Below, piece by piece: positions 35,322 through 47,236 of a stretch of DNA of 56,963 bases. The stretch covers positions 1 through 56,963 of the forward strand of contig AJFK01000079.1 in assembly GCA_000467715.1 (NCBI GenBank), written 5' to 3'. The notes under the pieces were generated by a model. That model ran no database searches. It worked only from the letters and a program-made list of their open reading frames with translations, and was not told where the DNA came from. The stretch comes from Hysterium pulicare CBS 123377. Its lineage: Eukaryota; Ascomycota; Dothideomycetes; Hysteriales; Hysteriaceae. Within the stretch, counting starts at the first letter, position 1; every line of letters starts with the position of its first letter. The position numbers and the translations under genes were made by a program.

Positions 35322-35526
35322 CCACAGGGGGTGTTATAATTCGTCGTTTTTAGAGAATAGGTATCCGTCTACCACCTTCTGTTCCACCAGCCTGCATAGC
35401 AGAGTTAACCTCTGTAGAAGGTGTAAAAGCAAGTTATCATCTTTAAGATTGTTTAAGAATAGGATCTACCTAGACTTGGCTGGCTTTAGAAGTCCGCAGG
35501 ACGACGAATAATAATACCCATTGTGG
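35322..35526. mobile_element. MITE-like element with 25-bp terminal inverted repeats
   Basis: Left end (35322 on) and the reverse complement of the right end (35526 back) agree at 21 of 25 positions, including CCACA, GGGT and ATTCGTCG blocks. The 205-bp interior is non-coding and contains an inner hairpin around AGAGTTAACCTCT (~35,403). No clear target-site duplication is visible. A related left end occurs at 18,983. Non-autonomous DNA-transposon origin is inferred from structure only. Confidence 0.5.
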
Positions 35527-36040
35527 AGGTGATGGAGTCAGAGCCTCCAGCTCAAACATTACCTAGTTGAGAGTGACAGCCTACCTTGCCTTGTCAAAAG
35601 GCTCAGTATCAGTCCTATTGACCAAAATGCCTTCCTTCACTAGACCCCGAGAGAGCGCAAGCAGTTCAAGAATGAGGAAAGAACAAGTTCATGCTATGCC
35701 AACGTCCAAAAGATGCCTTCTCTCGGTCATAAATACGTAGATACCCAGATTCCAAGTCCGGCCCTCCATAGCCCTAGCTATCAAGGTTATATGTGTGCGT
35801 CCTGCATCGATAGACATGAAGTATGAAAGAATGAAGCAACCGAAGAAAAGCAAAGGAAACCCGAAACCGTAGGTATCTCTCAAAAATATCCAATGAAACC
35901 AAACAGATTTCCACCCAACAGCAATATGCGGTCGTTCCCATGTCCATTTTGGCGTTCATTAGCCGGTCTTTACGAACTCCCATCCTAATGCCTCCTTCTG
36001 CGCAAAACGTCATGATTCTCGTCCCTGGTACCCCCGGAAT
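35527..36040. other. Intergenic, 3' flank of the RhoGEF gene
   Basis: Short frames only; no gene recognised. Confidence 0.3.
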
Positions 36041-39000
36041 CTACTCTTTCTGCCCTTCATTAAGTACAAGCTCCACAACAATCTGATATCTTTCTTGTTC
36101 TGGATGCTGTAGACTGAGTTTGACACTTCTGAGCCCCGAACCACCATCATCAAGGCACTTGACATCTCGTCCAGAGATGACCTGCCTCAACCGCCCATTT
36201 TGTGCGTTCCGAATCTCCACAAAGTCAGGATCGAATAGTATTACGTAAGGGCCGTATAATGCGGCACTCTTGGCCTTTCCGACGAACTCCATGATCACAC
36301 TGCGACTGATATCGCCATGTTTGTTGACATATACAGCACATTCCTCGTAACAAAGTAAGAATTCCTGGTCAGAGAGTCTGAACATGCCTAAAGGATCCTG
36401 GTTGACTAGCCGACTTGCTATCGTCGCGACATGCTGTTGTTTGAGGTCGGGCACCGACCAAGGCTGTTTCTTATCCAGCGTGAGGACCTCGAAGCCTTTG
36501 GACGTGGAGACTGCGAGGGAGGAGTGGAATAGGTTGATGCCAAAGCATTCTGCGGGAATGTAGAATTCGTCGTATTCGCGGAAGAATTCTGTGCGGCCGG
36601 ATTTCCATATTCGGGATTTCTTCTCTGTGGACTTCTGGTAGACTGGCTCTAGAACCTGCCAAAATAGTTAGCCAGGGTATCTTCTAGCTGGCTTGATCAG
36701 ACACTTACCTTGAATGTCGACGAGAGGCCCTCACGCTTCTTATAGAAGACTAGGGCCCTTTCCTTCAACTTTCCGGTCGCGAAGAAACCCACGTCACGTG
36801 CACCAGATAATTTCTGAGGAGCTTTCCTTGTGGAGTCGTTGCTAGGAGCGGCACCGCCCACGGGGCAGACCGCATCCAGGTGGTATGCAATTAAAGATTT
36901 ATCTGAGATTAGTAACATTATACTGAACTCCTCCAAGACCGCGACCTGAGTGACTTTGGGTATTTGTATGGCCTTGGACCAGCCACGAGGGTTATCGTAT
37001 TCCGAAATGTAGACTCCAATGTCTGTGCCAACTGCCACCATCTGTTTTCCATATGGCTGGTGGAAAGCAGTGGCGCAGTTCACGCGGGCCCGACAAATTG
37101 GGACTGGCCTTCCAGAGTTCGTGAAAAGCTTTTCGACCTCCTCGATGGCTCTGTCTAGTGGTGTACCCTTGATTGTAATGCCCTTTTGAGAAGGCATTGC
37201 GCTTTCGTAGGCAAATGCAGCGTCTGCCATGACCCTTAGACGGAATGGTTCTGCATTCTGGGCAAACAATGAGGCGGCATGCTTTGTTTTCGCGATGATG
37301 AGTTTATCACACCATTCCGCACGGTTCGATGCAGATGGTGCAAACAATGTGAAAGTTTCCTTGCCCAAATGTTTTATCCGGAAAGGATACATGATCTTTT
37401 CGTCCTTTCCTGTATCGAGGACGGTCGTGTTCACCATGGTTTTGCCCGAAGAGCCGGTATTCGTAGATGAAAGGGAAGTGGAGGTGTTGGTGTGCGCAAG
37501 GGAGCCAGGGACTGGACTTTGACTTGAGGTTGTGCGTCCTAAACGGGAGTCTTGGTTTCCACGATTTCCTGCAACTGTCGTCACAGATGCAATTCCCTTG
37601 ACTGCGGATTTGATGACAGGATCGTCGTCTTCGCTTTCAAGAACAAGAAGATCCATAGGGATAGGCTACTCGCGAGTAAGTCATGGGCAAAACATGTAAA
37701 GTTCTTGGACTTACCAGCCTAGAGACATCGTACTTCTCAGACTTCGTTCCGCCATCAGCCTCTCTTTGCACAACTGTCTTAGCCAGAACAAGATAGTGGT
37801 CGAATAGGAGAGCATGTGTCTCAAGCCATGTAAATCGGTTGCCTCCCATTCGTTGCAAATCACCTTTGAAGATAAGCTCCCTCCCAAGATGATCGAGATT
37901 CAGTTCAACACGTTGCATTCCGGGTCGAAGAATTAACTTGGCTTGAAGATCAGTCAGATCGACCTTCCGTGACATTTCAGCGACCCGATTATCGCATTCT
38001 AGGGTTACGGCTTTGATTTCTTCCATGGCGATTTGTAGGTTTCGCTTTTCCTCGTTATCTTGTGTGGACCTTTTAAGCACAGTCCCTAAGAGGAGTCCAT
38101 AATGTTGCAACCTAGTAATAGGAGCTTTCAGATAAGTGTCCCAGCTCAATTTGTTTGACATCTTATGCGACCGCACTTCGTCTAGAAACGTACGGAAAAG
38201 GATGTTTTTGTCTGCCTCTTGCCGTACTAAGAAGCTTGCGTAGGGGAAAGCTGCAGCGTATTCAATGTAAGCTTGTTTGGCCTTTCTTATCCACTCTCTG
38301 AAGATATCACTGAAGCCGCCAACCCAAGGACCTTGCTCTTGCTGCCTGTATTTCATCTGAGGGAGTAAGTGATCCTCGTTTGCCTTCTTTACGGCATCTA
38401 TCTTGCTGAAAACGTCGCGAATGAAGCCTTTCAGCTTTTTGGGAGGGATTACCGGAGGTTGCGCAGATGTAAGTCGATCTCGATAAAGCACACGAAGAAC
38501 GTCAAGTCGCTCCATGTAGTTGTCTTCTCCTTGCACAATCTCATGGAGGATGTTCTGCCTTTCGACTTCTTTCTTGTCCATGCCCTCGACATCTTCTTTC
38601 TTGACCTTGTAAAAAGTTGCCCAGTCGTCTGACTGTGGAACAGCCGCTTGAGAATGAAGGTCGATTTTTTTCAAGGTCCTTTGGCAATGATGTGAATAGC
38701 ATCTTCCAGGCGTCGAGTGGTTGTGAAGCTGTGGTGCATAGCATCCCGATCCAGTCAGCTGGTATATGACACCAGTCATCGTCTCGGAGCTAAACTTGAG
38801 CCACTCCTCCTCGTGAACTAGAGTGCCAGCCTTGTACATCTCTTCTACAACTCGGCTACTCAGGGTTTCAGCGTCCGCAATGTTCATCGTGGGCACTTTG
38901 TGAGTAAAGAGCGCTATCAACCCTTCAGTAATAGCATGCTCTTTCAGATCGGCTTCTCCTTCAGCCATGCTCTTGAGCCAAGAAATGATCGAGCTTAGCG

Positions 39001-41239
39001 CCCATGGCTCTGTACATTTCTTGAAGTCACTAGGTGTAAGTTTGGAAGGGTTGAAACGCTTTCCAGCTGGGATTGTTGGAAGATCAAGAGCTACTGCATC
39101 GGCGCTGGAAGGTGTCAAAGTATTCCCATCGCTGTCAATACCATAGAGAGTATTGCGATTAGATTGCTGCTGGCGCAGTCTATGTTGTTCGGCGTCCGTC
39201 TTAGACCTCGGCAGGGGGATAGCCTGAGGCGTATTACTGTGACTGAGCAATGACGTCGACCGAGGTACATTCGTGCCTCCTGGAGTTTGCATGTAATCCG
39301 GAGATATGTACGACTGGCGATTTGGCTGCGGGTATCGCCAGTCATTGTAAGAACTCGTGTGCTGATGTGGCCGACGATCATTAGCAGGAGGTGGGGGCAG
39401 AGGCCGACGCGTAGACATTCCCGGATGATAGAACATATCTGGGGGTTCGCCAGACGTAGGAGTCTGCGTATCTGTGAGTCCAGCCTCATCGCCCTCATCA
39501 TAGCTTCGCCGCCTCGTAGCGCTTGGCTCTGCAAGTCCGCCAGTTCCATCGGTATCAACTCTCGCGCTGGCGGAGAACGGAGGGAAAGGATGTATTGGAT
39601 CTGCATATTCGTATGCATCATCGCTCGCAGCCTCAGACCGTCGCTGCGACCCTGAGGACGACACGGGGTGGCTCCGATTTTCAAAGCTGCCCGATCCAGC
39701 TGCCAGTTGACTCGGTGCTCCGCCGTAAGAGAACTCAGGCGCATAATTCCCGCCGTATAGACCAACATCCACCGGAACGTAGTCACTGTCGGTTGCACTA
39801 GCAGGATCTGGTTGGCTGACTTCCAAACCGCTGTATGGTTGGGAGGGCATCGAGGCGTACGTGCTAAAAAGTCCGCTTCCTCCGCTTCGCCTCCGTGCTT
39901 CATCTGCCTCTTCCTGCGCCTCTGCCATCTGAAGAGCAGCTAATCCTGCGGCTGCTTCAATATCACTCTCGTCACTTGTGTTGTAATTGTCCGGAACCGG
40001 CAACGGTGCCAAGTGACCTCCATTGACCCCACCACCATTGCGACGCCCAGAACCATGACGCTCTACGGGGGATTGGTATGAAAATTGGGATTCGTTACCG
40101 TTGACTGGGTGTTGATTGACTTGGATATTCGGCGGATAGGCTGATGCTGCGGGACTCCCCCTAGTATTGAGCGTATTCTCAATTTGGCCAAAAAGTTCGT
40201 CTTGATTGTACACGTCACCATTAGACTGGTGGAAGTAGTCATCGCTGTCAGACTCATGCAGTGGAGGTGGAGGAAGGGGGCGACGAGTAGTACTGGTTCG
40301 TTGCGGGGATCCGTGCGGGGGAGCTGGGGGTGTCGGGGGAAGAGGATTCGAATTATGGCTAGCTGAAGAAGGATATCTCTCTATTCGATCTGATGAGCCA
40401 TAAGTTGGTAGGGAGGGTAGAGTCGTGTGCGAGGAGAATGGATTCGAATCTGATGAGCGGCTGTAATGGTACGATTGAGCGGTCGAAGGCTGCCGTGCGG
40501 GAAGACTTCCCCAATCCTCTGCAGGAGATTGTGCACTCCCAGATGGTACCGGCAGTGGAGGAGGGGCTGGTGGTGTATAAGCTGATCTGCCGGGAGCAGA
40601 GCCAGATTGGCTGGGATACCCGGAGTATGAGGCTTGATTACGATGATCTTGAACTGAATATGTCCTCCCAAATTGGGCTTGTTGCTGAGGCGTAGGCGAT
40701 GGATAGGACTGCTGAGGAGGTGTAGGATAAGACGCACTCAACGGAGTCGTTGGGGAAAAGCCATATGGATGGCTTACAGTATTATGACGGCTGACGTTGC
40801 TATCAGCGTACAAAGCAGGATTATATGGTTGATGTGACAAATTCGAAAACGTTCTGTTAACTCCTCCAAATGTTTGTGGATTCGGTTGGGCAACTGGAGA
40901 GCCAAATTGCGAGGGGTTGTATTGCGACTGTGTGGGTTGCGACTGGGCCTGATATTGATGTCCGCTGTTATAGCTACCCAGACCCGGCGAGCTCGGTGCA
41001 GGAGGAATCATCGGTGCTGCAGTATCTCCCATGAACAGCTCATCACTGTTCTGTCGAAAAGCGCCACTGTTGTGTCTTCCCGGAGCGCTCCCACTCGGAT
41101 AGCCGTAATTGGTACCGCCATTTGCTCCCACGTTCGCGTTGTCCCCGTTATCAGTGCTCGGCGTCCGATCATATGGGTTTTGATATTGACTAGAGTTACT
41201 ATGGGAGTAACCCTGCCCTCCATTTCCGTAGTATGCCAT
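36041..41239 (-). CDS. Rom2-type Rho guanine-nucleotide exchange factor (DEP-like, DH, PH, CNH)
   Basis: Exons 41239-37715, 37665-36709 and 36655-36041 (introns 49 and 53 nt, phase 0 both) give 1698 residues. Start MAYYGNGGQGYSHSN was chosen; an in-frame upstream ATG exists, but the Gly/Ser/Gln/Asn-rich beginning is typical. The first ~720 residues are low-complexity. Then come a DEP-like helical domain (LPTIPAGKRFNPSKL to ~870), the DH exchange domain (RQNILHEIVQGEDNYMERL; about 910-1100) and a PH domain (RELIFKGDLQRMGGNRFTW; ~1120-1290) that spans the first intron. A C-terminal CNH (citron homology) domain covers about 1340-1670 (YGKQMVAVGTDIGVYI; GFEVLTLDKKQPWSV; FLLCYEECAVYVN). In yeast Rom2 activates Rho1 in the cell-wall integrity pathway. 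Fully open over 5 kb. Confidence 0.93.
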
Positions 41240-42316
41240 TGTCTGCGAGAGGATCGGGGTTTGGAGCGATCGAGTCTTATGCGGGCTTGATGACTTCACG
41301 AGGCTGGGCGGAGAGCGGACAGCATGCGGTGCGCAAGACCTCTTCCAGCCTTTCTCGATATCCACATCTGCCTTGCTCTGTGCCTCGTCAAGATGGGCTG
41401 CGGATGGGACGGAACACAAGCACACAATGCAGCCTCAGCGACGAGGTTGTTGGGCGCTGCCGGAGCTACCAATGCTGAGGCTTCTTGGAGGGCTGGAGCA
41501 GTCGTCAGTTGAGGATTTCGCCCGTGGTCAGGACAGCAGTGGCGCACGGGGGCGGTTGGAGTGAAATTTGGGGAAGAGGAGGTTGTTGGTGAAGATAGCT
41601 GTCGAGTGGTGTGTATGGAACCAGCGTATGCAGCTGGCCTTGGGGATCACGGGATGTTGCCAAGAAAATGAAAATAAGGGCGGCCAGGGCTGTGTGGTTT
41701 CACAGTTCAAGCAAATGCCAAACCCTTCTCCAGCCCACGTCTAGCCCAAATGTCAGAAGAGCGTTGTGACTCCATTGACTCCAGCCGTCAACGACGCTCA
41801 TGTTGCACTGTCCGCCTTCGCATTGGGCCGACTGGTACGACTCAGATTTTGGCGCCTTTCCCTGCTTCCAGGCTGTGCTGTCCTTACGACCTCTAATCCT
41901 TCAGCCCTATTCTGCCCACTATTCAATGAAGGACGCCACCCTTGCACGCTATTCACATGTCTGCGACTTCGAACCTTATGGCGTTGCCTCTCTCCAATCC
42001 TGAAACGTGATACAGTAGGGTGACGGGAAGGTTGGAGAGATTACCCCGCATATCCTCACTGGCTATCGACCAAGAATGAGTGCCTAGGTAACTGCAAACT
42101 ACATTTCCTTTTCTTCGCCTTACTTATTCTCGAGGTCTGACGTTTGTCGTCGACTGATGTATGATTACGGATCGAAAAGATAGGTGGCGTGGGGGCTGCT
42201 TAATACATTTCAGAGCTTCGCCTGAGAAACTGGTCTTTTTTTGTTACCTTCCTGTGATCTCATCCTTCAAACATACTATCCTAGGCGTATATTTCGTATC
42301 GCAGTATCTCTGCAAA
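41240..42316. other. Divergent intergenic region
   Basis: Between the RhoGEF start and the monooxygenase start, transcribed in opposite directions. It holds both promoters; no additional gene recognised. Confidence 0.4.
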
Positions 42317-44333
42317 ATGGCAATGCAACCAGACCCAAAGTCTCTATACGCAAATGCTGGCAATGCTGCCGATGCAAATATCAACATCAGTGACCAACCT
42401 GCCCCCGAGCAAGACCAGCATGGATACAAAATCCGAGAACAGCCTATGGGGACAAAACGTAAAGTCAAGGTGGTTCTTATGGGAGCGGGTGCTTCATCTC
42501 TGAGCTTCTTCAAGAAAGCAGAAGAGGAGATGCAAAACCTGGAGATTGTTTGCTATGAGAAGAACGCCGACATTGGTGGCACGTGGCTGGAGAATAGGTG
42601 AGTTTATGCGCACATGACAAGGCATCCAGCATCTTTCCATGCTCTCTGCAACATCTGGTTTATAAACGTCTCCCTTGATCCTTGAGAAACCGCTGACCAG
42701 CATCTTCAAAATTGCAGATATCCAGGTGGGCATTTCCATCATACAAACCACTATGCTAATTGAGCTGAGTTATCTCAACCCAGGTTGTGCCTGTGATATT
42801 CCCTCCGTCAACTACCAATTTTCATGGAAGATCAAGCTATGGTCGCATTATTACTCTTACGCTCCCGAAATATGGGAATATCTCAAATCGATCGAGGAAG
42901 AGAATGACTTCATCGCCAAGTACATCAAATTGCGACATCAGATCGAGAGAGCAGATTGGGATGATGGGTCGGGGCTTTGGCGTCTGAAAGTTCGCAATCT
43001 TAGGACTGACGAGGTCATCGATGATAGCGCCGAGTTCTTCATAAATGCCGGTGGTGTGCTGAATAGTTGGAAGCTTCCAAATATACCTGGCCTACAAGAC
43101 TTCAAAGGCAAATTGATGCACTCGGCTCATTACGAAGAGGGCTATGACCTATCAGGAAAGAAAGTGGCCGTCATTGGAGCTGGCAGTAGCGGTGTCCAAA
43201 TTGTCGCCGCAATCCAGAAGAAAGTGGACAGGTTTTACCATTGGATTCGGAGCCCAATCTGGATTACTGCCGGATTCGCACAATCGTGGGCCGCTAAAAA
43301 TGGTGCTAATTTTGCCTACAGCGAGGAACAACTCCAGTATCTGCAAGAAAACCCGAAGAAGTACTTGGAGTACAGGAAGCAGATCGAAAACGAGCTGAAC
43401 CAGCGCTTCAAATTCATCATCAAAGGTAGTGAAGAAGCAAAACGAGCGAGAGACTACTCCTTCAATGAGATGAAAACGAAACTCAACGACGATCCTAGGC
43501 TGGTCGAGAAAATGATACCGAAGAACTTCAATCCAGGATGTCGAAGGCCTACCCCAGCCCCGGGCTATTTAGAGGCCCTCGTAGCCCCAAATGCTACAGT
43601 CTTTACAGATCCTATCAACTCTATTACGGAATCTGGGTTCATCGACCATGAAGGTAAAACCTATGATGTAGATGTTATCATCTGTGCGACTGGCTTCGAC
43701 ACCTCCTGGCTGCCTCGCTTTCCCTTTGTTGCGAATGGTAAAGATATTCGAGAGCTATGGGGCGCTGCCAATGGCGTGACATCTTACCTCAGCATTGGAA
43801 TTCCCACTTTCCCTAATCACTTTTCCTTCTGCGGGCCGTATGGGCCCTTGGGCCACGGCAGTTTCCTGCCGCTCATCGAACAGTGGACGAGGTACATGCT
43901 CATGGTGATCTCAAAGGCCCAAGTCGAAAACATCAAATCCTTTCGGCCGCGAATGGACGTCTCCTCACAATTTCGCCAGCATGCGGATCTCTTCCTCCAG
44001 CGAACGGCTTGGACGTCACCTTGTCGAAGTTGGTTCAAGCAAGGGAAGACAGATGGATAAGCTGCGGTCTGGCCGGGTAGCCGACTCCACTTCCTGGAAA
44101 TTATGAAGGCGCCACGATACGAAGACTTTGAGATCGACTATTGGGATGCGAATAGGTTTGCGTTCATGGGAAATGGCTTCGAGGTTCGAGAATTTGACGG
44201 ACGGGATATCACGAATTATCTGGGGAGTTTGGATGAAGAGGGAAGGGACGTCCAGCCAGACTACGATAAGGATTTGATGAATGTTTTGGCGGGCTGGACA
44301 CTGGATGAGTCTCATGTTGTTAAAGGAGACTAA
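42317..44333 (+). pseudogene. StcW-type Baeyer-Villiger monooxygenase with one internal stop
   Basis: Exons 42317-42597, an 8-nt microexon 42718-42725, and 42784-44333; phases agree and the microexon supplies part of the conserved RYPG. The FAD-binding part has VVLMGAGASSLSFF and IGGTWLENRYPG-CACDIP. The BVMO fingerprint region reads FKGKLMHSAHYEEGYD (Tyr in place of the usual Trp), followed by a second Rossmann VAVIGAGSSGVQIV and a late ICATGFDTS. An in-frame TAA at 44058-44060 (codon 522) cuts the frame, but it remains open and conserved for 91 more codons (VWPGSRLHFLEIMKAPRYED ... VLAGWTLDESHVVKGD) to a final TAA. No phase-compatible intron removes the stop. Such enzymes insert oxygen next to ketones in secondary metabolism. 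A truncated 521-residue product may be made. Confidence 0.82.
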
Positions 44334-45333
44334 TATCCAGATTGCTAGTATGATTCTTTCCCCGGAAACGCTAATTGAGCTTCAGAGTTTTCCACTGGCA
44401 ACGACCACTGATACTCATTGCAATAGATGCGAAGTATTTTGGAGACCAGCAATTATCTACAAACACTTTTATGATATTTTCCAGTCAGGCTTGCACGATG
44501 GTGATGGTTCATAAGTATCCCTTAACGAGGAAAGGATCCATCGAAAAAATTCACCGGAAAAAGCTTTCGAAAAAGGCTATCTAAAAAAATCTATCAAGAT
44601 TTGAGATCGTGCTCATATTCAAGATTCTTAGAGAGGGGCGACTGATCCAAAAGCTTCACGTTCGCATTAGCTGATTTGTTCTCACGAAGAAGTCGGTCAA
44701 TTTGGAGATAATATTCTAGGCATTTGTTCAACTATGATGTTCTCCACAAGCCCTCCCGCCTAACACGCAAATTTCTGTTCGATCTTTGTGGAAACTTTGA
44801 CTCGTTTCAGAATTGCTGTGGAGTAGGTTATGCGAGTATAGGTACAATAGTGTTTTGTCTATAGCTTAGAGATTAGTAGATACATAGAATATTAAAGATA
44901 TAAACTTAAACTTTATATTAAATCTTTTAACTATAAAATGTTTATATTAACAATCTAGGAGTATTTTACTAACACCTAGTTCTAGAAACACCCGAGCACT
45001 GTAAGGTAACTAGTGAACCTTTTTTTGGGCGCCCCTAGATTCGGTGGGAATCTCTGTTTGCCGTTTGAGCCTTGTATTCTTTACAGGTAAGTTTTCAATG
45101 TTGGACTAGTTAACAAGCCTGTGTCTCTTTAGATTAGTGCTGCTAGTGGCGTCATGTTAGTCCTACCCCGAGAGAGATCTTTGGTACAGTAACCTTAAAT
45201 AATTATTTTGATTTCCTATGATTGGCCCTACAGCGATTCCGGTTACAGCATTTGGACCCACTTCAGCTTTACACCCCTAACGTTACTCTACTACACCCAT
45301 CTACGTATTTTCGAATCTCGGCGTACACCTACA
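44334..45333. other. Intergenic with AT-rich patch
   Basis: No gene recognised. About 44,870-44,960 is very AT-rich (words such as TATAAACTTAAACTTTATATT) and resembles the AT-rich tail at the right edge of the window, possibly RIP-affected repeat debris. Confidence 0.35.
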
Positions 45334-46325
45334 TCAAGTCATATAATCCCTTGCCAGTCTCCAAAAATCCCCCACAAATTCACCGCCCTCTTCCATATAC
45401 TTAACAAATTCATCATGTTTTCCGATCGTGTCAATCTCGCATACAATATACTCAACCACTAGTTTCCTCAGGTCGTCCAGAGTTCCGTCGTCGCTTCTTT
45501 CCGGTAGATCTGGGTTCGAATACGCATATCTCGCGAGCTCAATAATGTCTCCAACGCGCTTTGCGTACAACTTGAACTTCAAGAGTGTCTTGTGCAGCTT
45601 GTCGAGGGTTAGCGCTTCAAGTGGCGCTATTAGACGTAGATGCGCGAAACAGTAGAGCCGTGCATGGGCGAGGAGGACTGGCGTAAAGTTTTGGTCAACG
45701 GCACTGTTGGGTTTGGGTTCGAAGTGCTGCAGGATCAGAGCTTTGGGGCCGCTGTCGATTAGGTAGTTTCGGCTGTTGAATTGAGTCCGTAACAGAGTCC
45801 TCGAGATGGACCTCACTTCATATTGAGGCTCAGGAGCTGCCGTCATCTCAGGTTCGTCGTATACCTGACTTTCTTGGGGGTAATCTATCTCTATGGGAGA
45901 AGGCTTCGGTGCAGCTCGCCCCCTTTTGCCCTTCTTCTTCACAGAAAACATAGTCGAATCCCCCCAACCATCATCGTCTTCATTCTGCTGGTTTTTGCTG
46001 GATGTAGAGCTCGGCTCCGGTGGGAGTTCTTCCCATGGAGGTACCGTATAGTCTCCGCGGTAAGCGTATTCGCAGAACCTGATGAAATCATCGACCTTAA
46101 CATCTTCGATTCTCGCACATCGCGTTTCAGATTCCTTCATTCCACCATTAATCAGTGCATCTAGTTGCTGACTAGTAGCAGCAATCGCAGCTGCATGCAC
46201 CATCACGGGCTTCCCCTCCTGGCCGATAAAGAAAGTGAATAGTGGTGATTGGATGAAGCTACCAAGCTTTAGCTTAGCTAGGTTGACATTAGAAATGAAA
46301 CTTACTCCTCGAAGGTTAGCGCCAT
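45334..46325 (-). CDS. BTB/POZ domain protein (two exons)
   Basis: Exon 1 is only 20 nt (46325-46306, MALTFED start) and exon 2 is 46258-45334; the 47-nt intron has GTAAGT and TAG ends, and the phase-2 junction gives 314 residues. The N-terminal BTB fold reads FIQSPLFTFFIGQEGKPVMVH, then AAIAATSQQLDALINGGMKES and VDDFIRFCEYAYRGDY. An acidic/basic linker (EDDDGWGD ... KKKGKRGRAAPKPS) follows, then a helical C-terminal half beginning LLAHARLYCFAHLRLIAPL. Fungal BTB proteins of this class are widespread and largely uncharacterised; a role as a protein-protein adaptor is inferred. A start at the later in-frame MVHAAA would delete the first BTB strand and is rejected. Intact. Confidence 0.82.
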
Positions 46326-47012
46326 TTGTACCTAGATTTCTTCTACAGAGTAAGGAATGGAAGAGTCAACTCTCGACTTAAATCAAATCGCATAGTGGGA
46401 GGCTCAAGAAGACAGACGAGAAGATGCGGGGTTTTATAGCGAAACACTTACGTGCTACGTATTGACTGGCTGTTGAAGGCTGATAATGTAACACAGCATT
46501 ACTTCTTGCCGCGAAACCTCGATTTTCGATGCAAGTGACGTGAGGCAAGCGCCCAGCAGAGAACTGGCTTGATAGATCTGAAAGGGCACCCCAAATATTG
46601 GGTGATCACAGCTATTCAGTAACTACCTTCACGATTCTCTTCCCATATTCAAATGCGTCGTTTTGCTACACAAAGTGATGTCTTATCGTGACGCATTAGT
46701 AAGGCCGCGGTAACGCCGTCTGGCTTCTCTGTAGTTGTCGATGTCGTGAGGCCTTGTGCAATTCCATTTGCTGCAGCATGCCTCTGCCAGCTATCACTTT
46801 GGCAATATCATCCTTAAAGTTGTAGTCCACACATGATCGTCTGGATTGTCTCGTGGACGAAAATCTGGGGCTGCTCGAGGCGGCAAATGAGCACTGTCGT
46901 CACGTGTGCATCTTGGTCTTGGATGGAGTAGAAAGTGCCAGGCGGCGAACGCTGCTAAGCTACGTATATACGCCAATATTCAACATTTTTAAAAAGCTTA
47001 CCTATTAATTGC
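46326..47012. other. Intergenic, no gene recognised
   Basis: Promoter side of the BTB gene. Short frames only, no domains. Confidence 0.35.
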
Positions 47013-47228
47013 CAGAATTACTAATTCCCAGAGTAACTAATTCCCAGAGTAACTAATTCCTAGAGTAACTAATTCCTAGAGTAACTAATTCCCAGAGTAA
47101 CTAATTCCCAGAGTAACTAATTCCTAGAGTAACTAATTCCTAGAGTAACTAATTCCCAGAGTAACTAATTCCCAGAATAACTAATTCCCAGAATAACTAA
47201 TTCCCAGAATAACTAATTCCTAGAATAA
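47013..47228. repeat. 16-bp minisatellite, 13 copies
   Basis: The unit is AGAGTAACTAATTCCC (variants CCT for CCC and AGAATAAC for AGAGTAAC). The word CTAATTCC recurs at exactly 16-bp steps from 47,021 to 47,213 with no length change. The array begins 9 bp beyond the stop codon of the repeat-peptide gene, on its 3' side. Confidence 0.92.
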
Positions 47229-47236
47229 AACTCTAT

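Noticed and set aside
44010-44075. A 52-nt GTTGGT...GTAG intron that would remove the TAA in the monooxygenase
   Set aside because: The donor is phase 1 but the acceptor needs phase 2, and it would delete conserved residues around SWFKQGK.
45505-45530. GGGTTCGAATACG as a tRNA B-box
   Set aside because: It lies inside the BTB coding exon and no A-box or cloverleaf can be drawn around it.
46994-47232. 16-bp array as a CRISPR
   Set aside because: There are no variable spacers; it is a pure tandem minisatellite in a eukaryotic genome.
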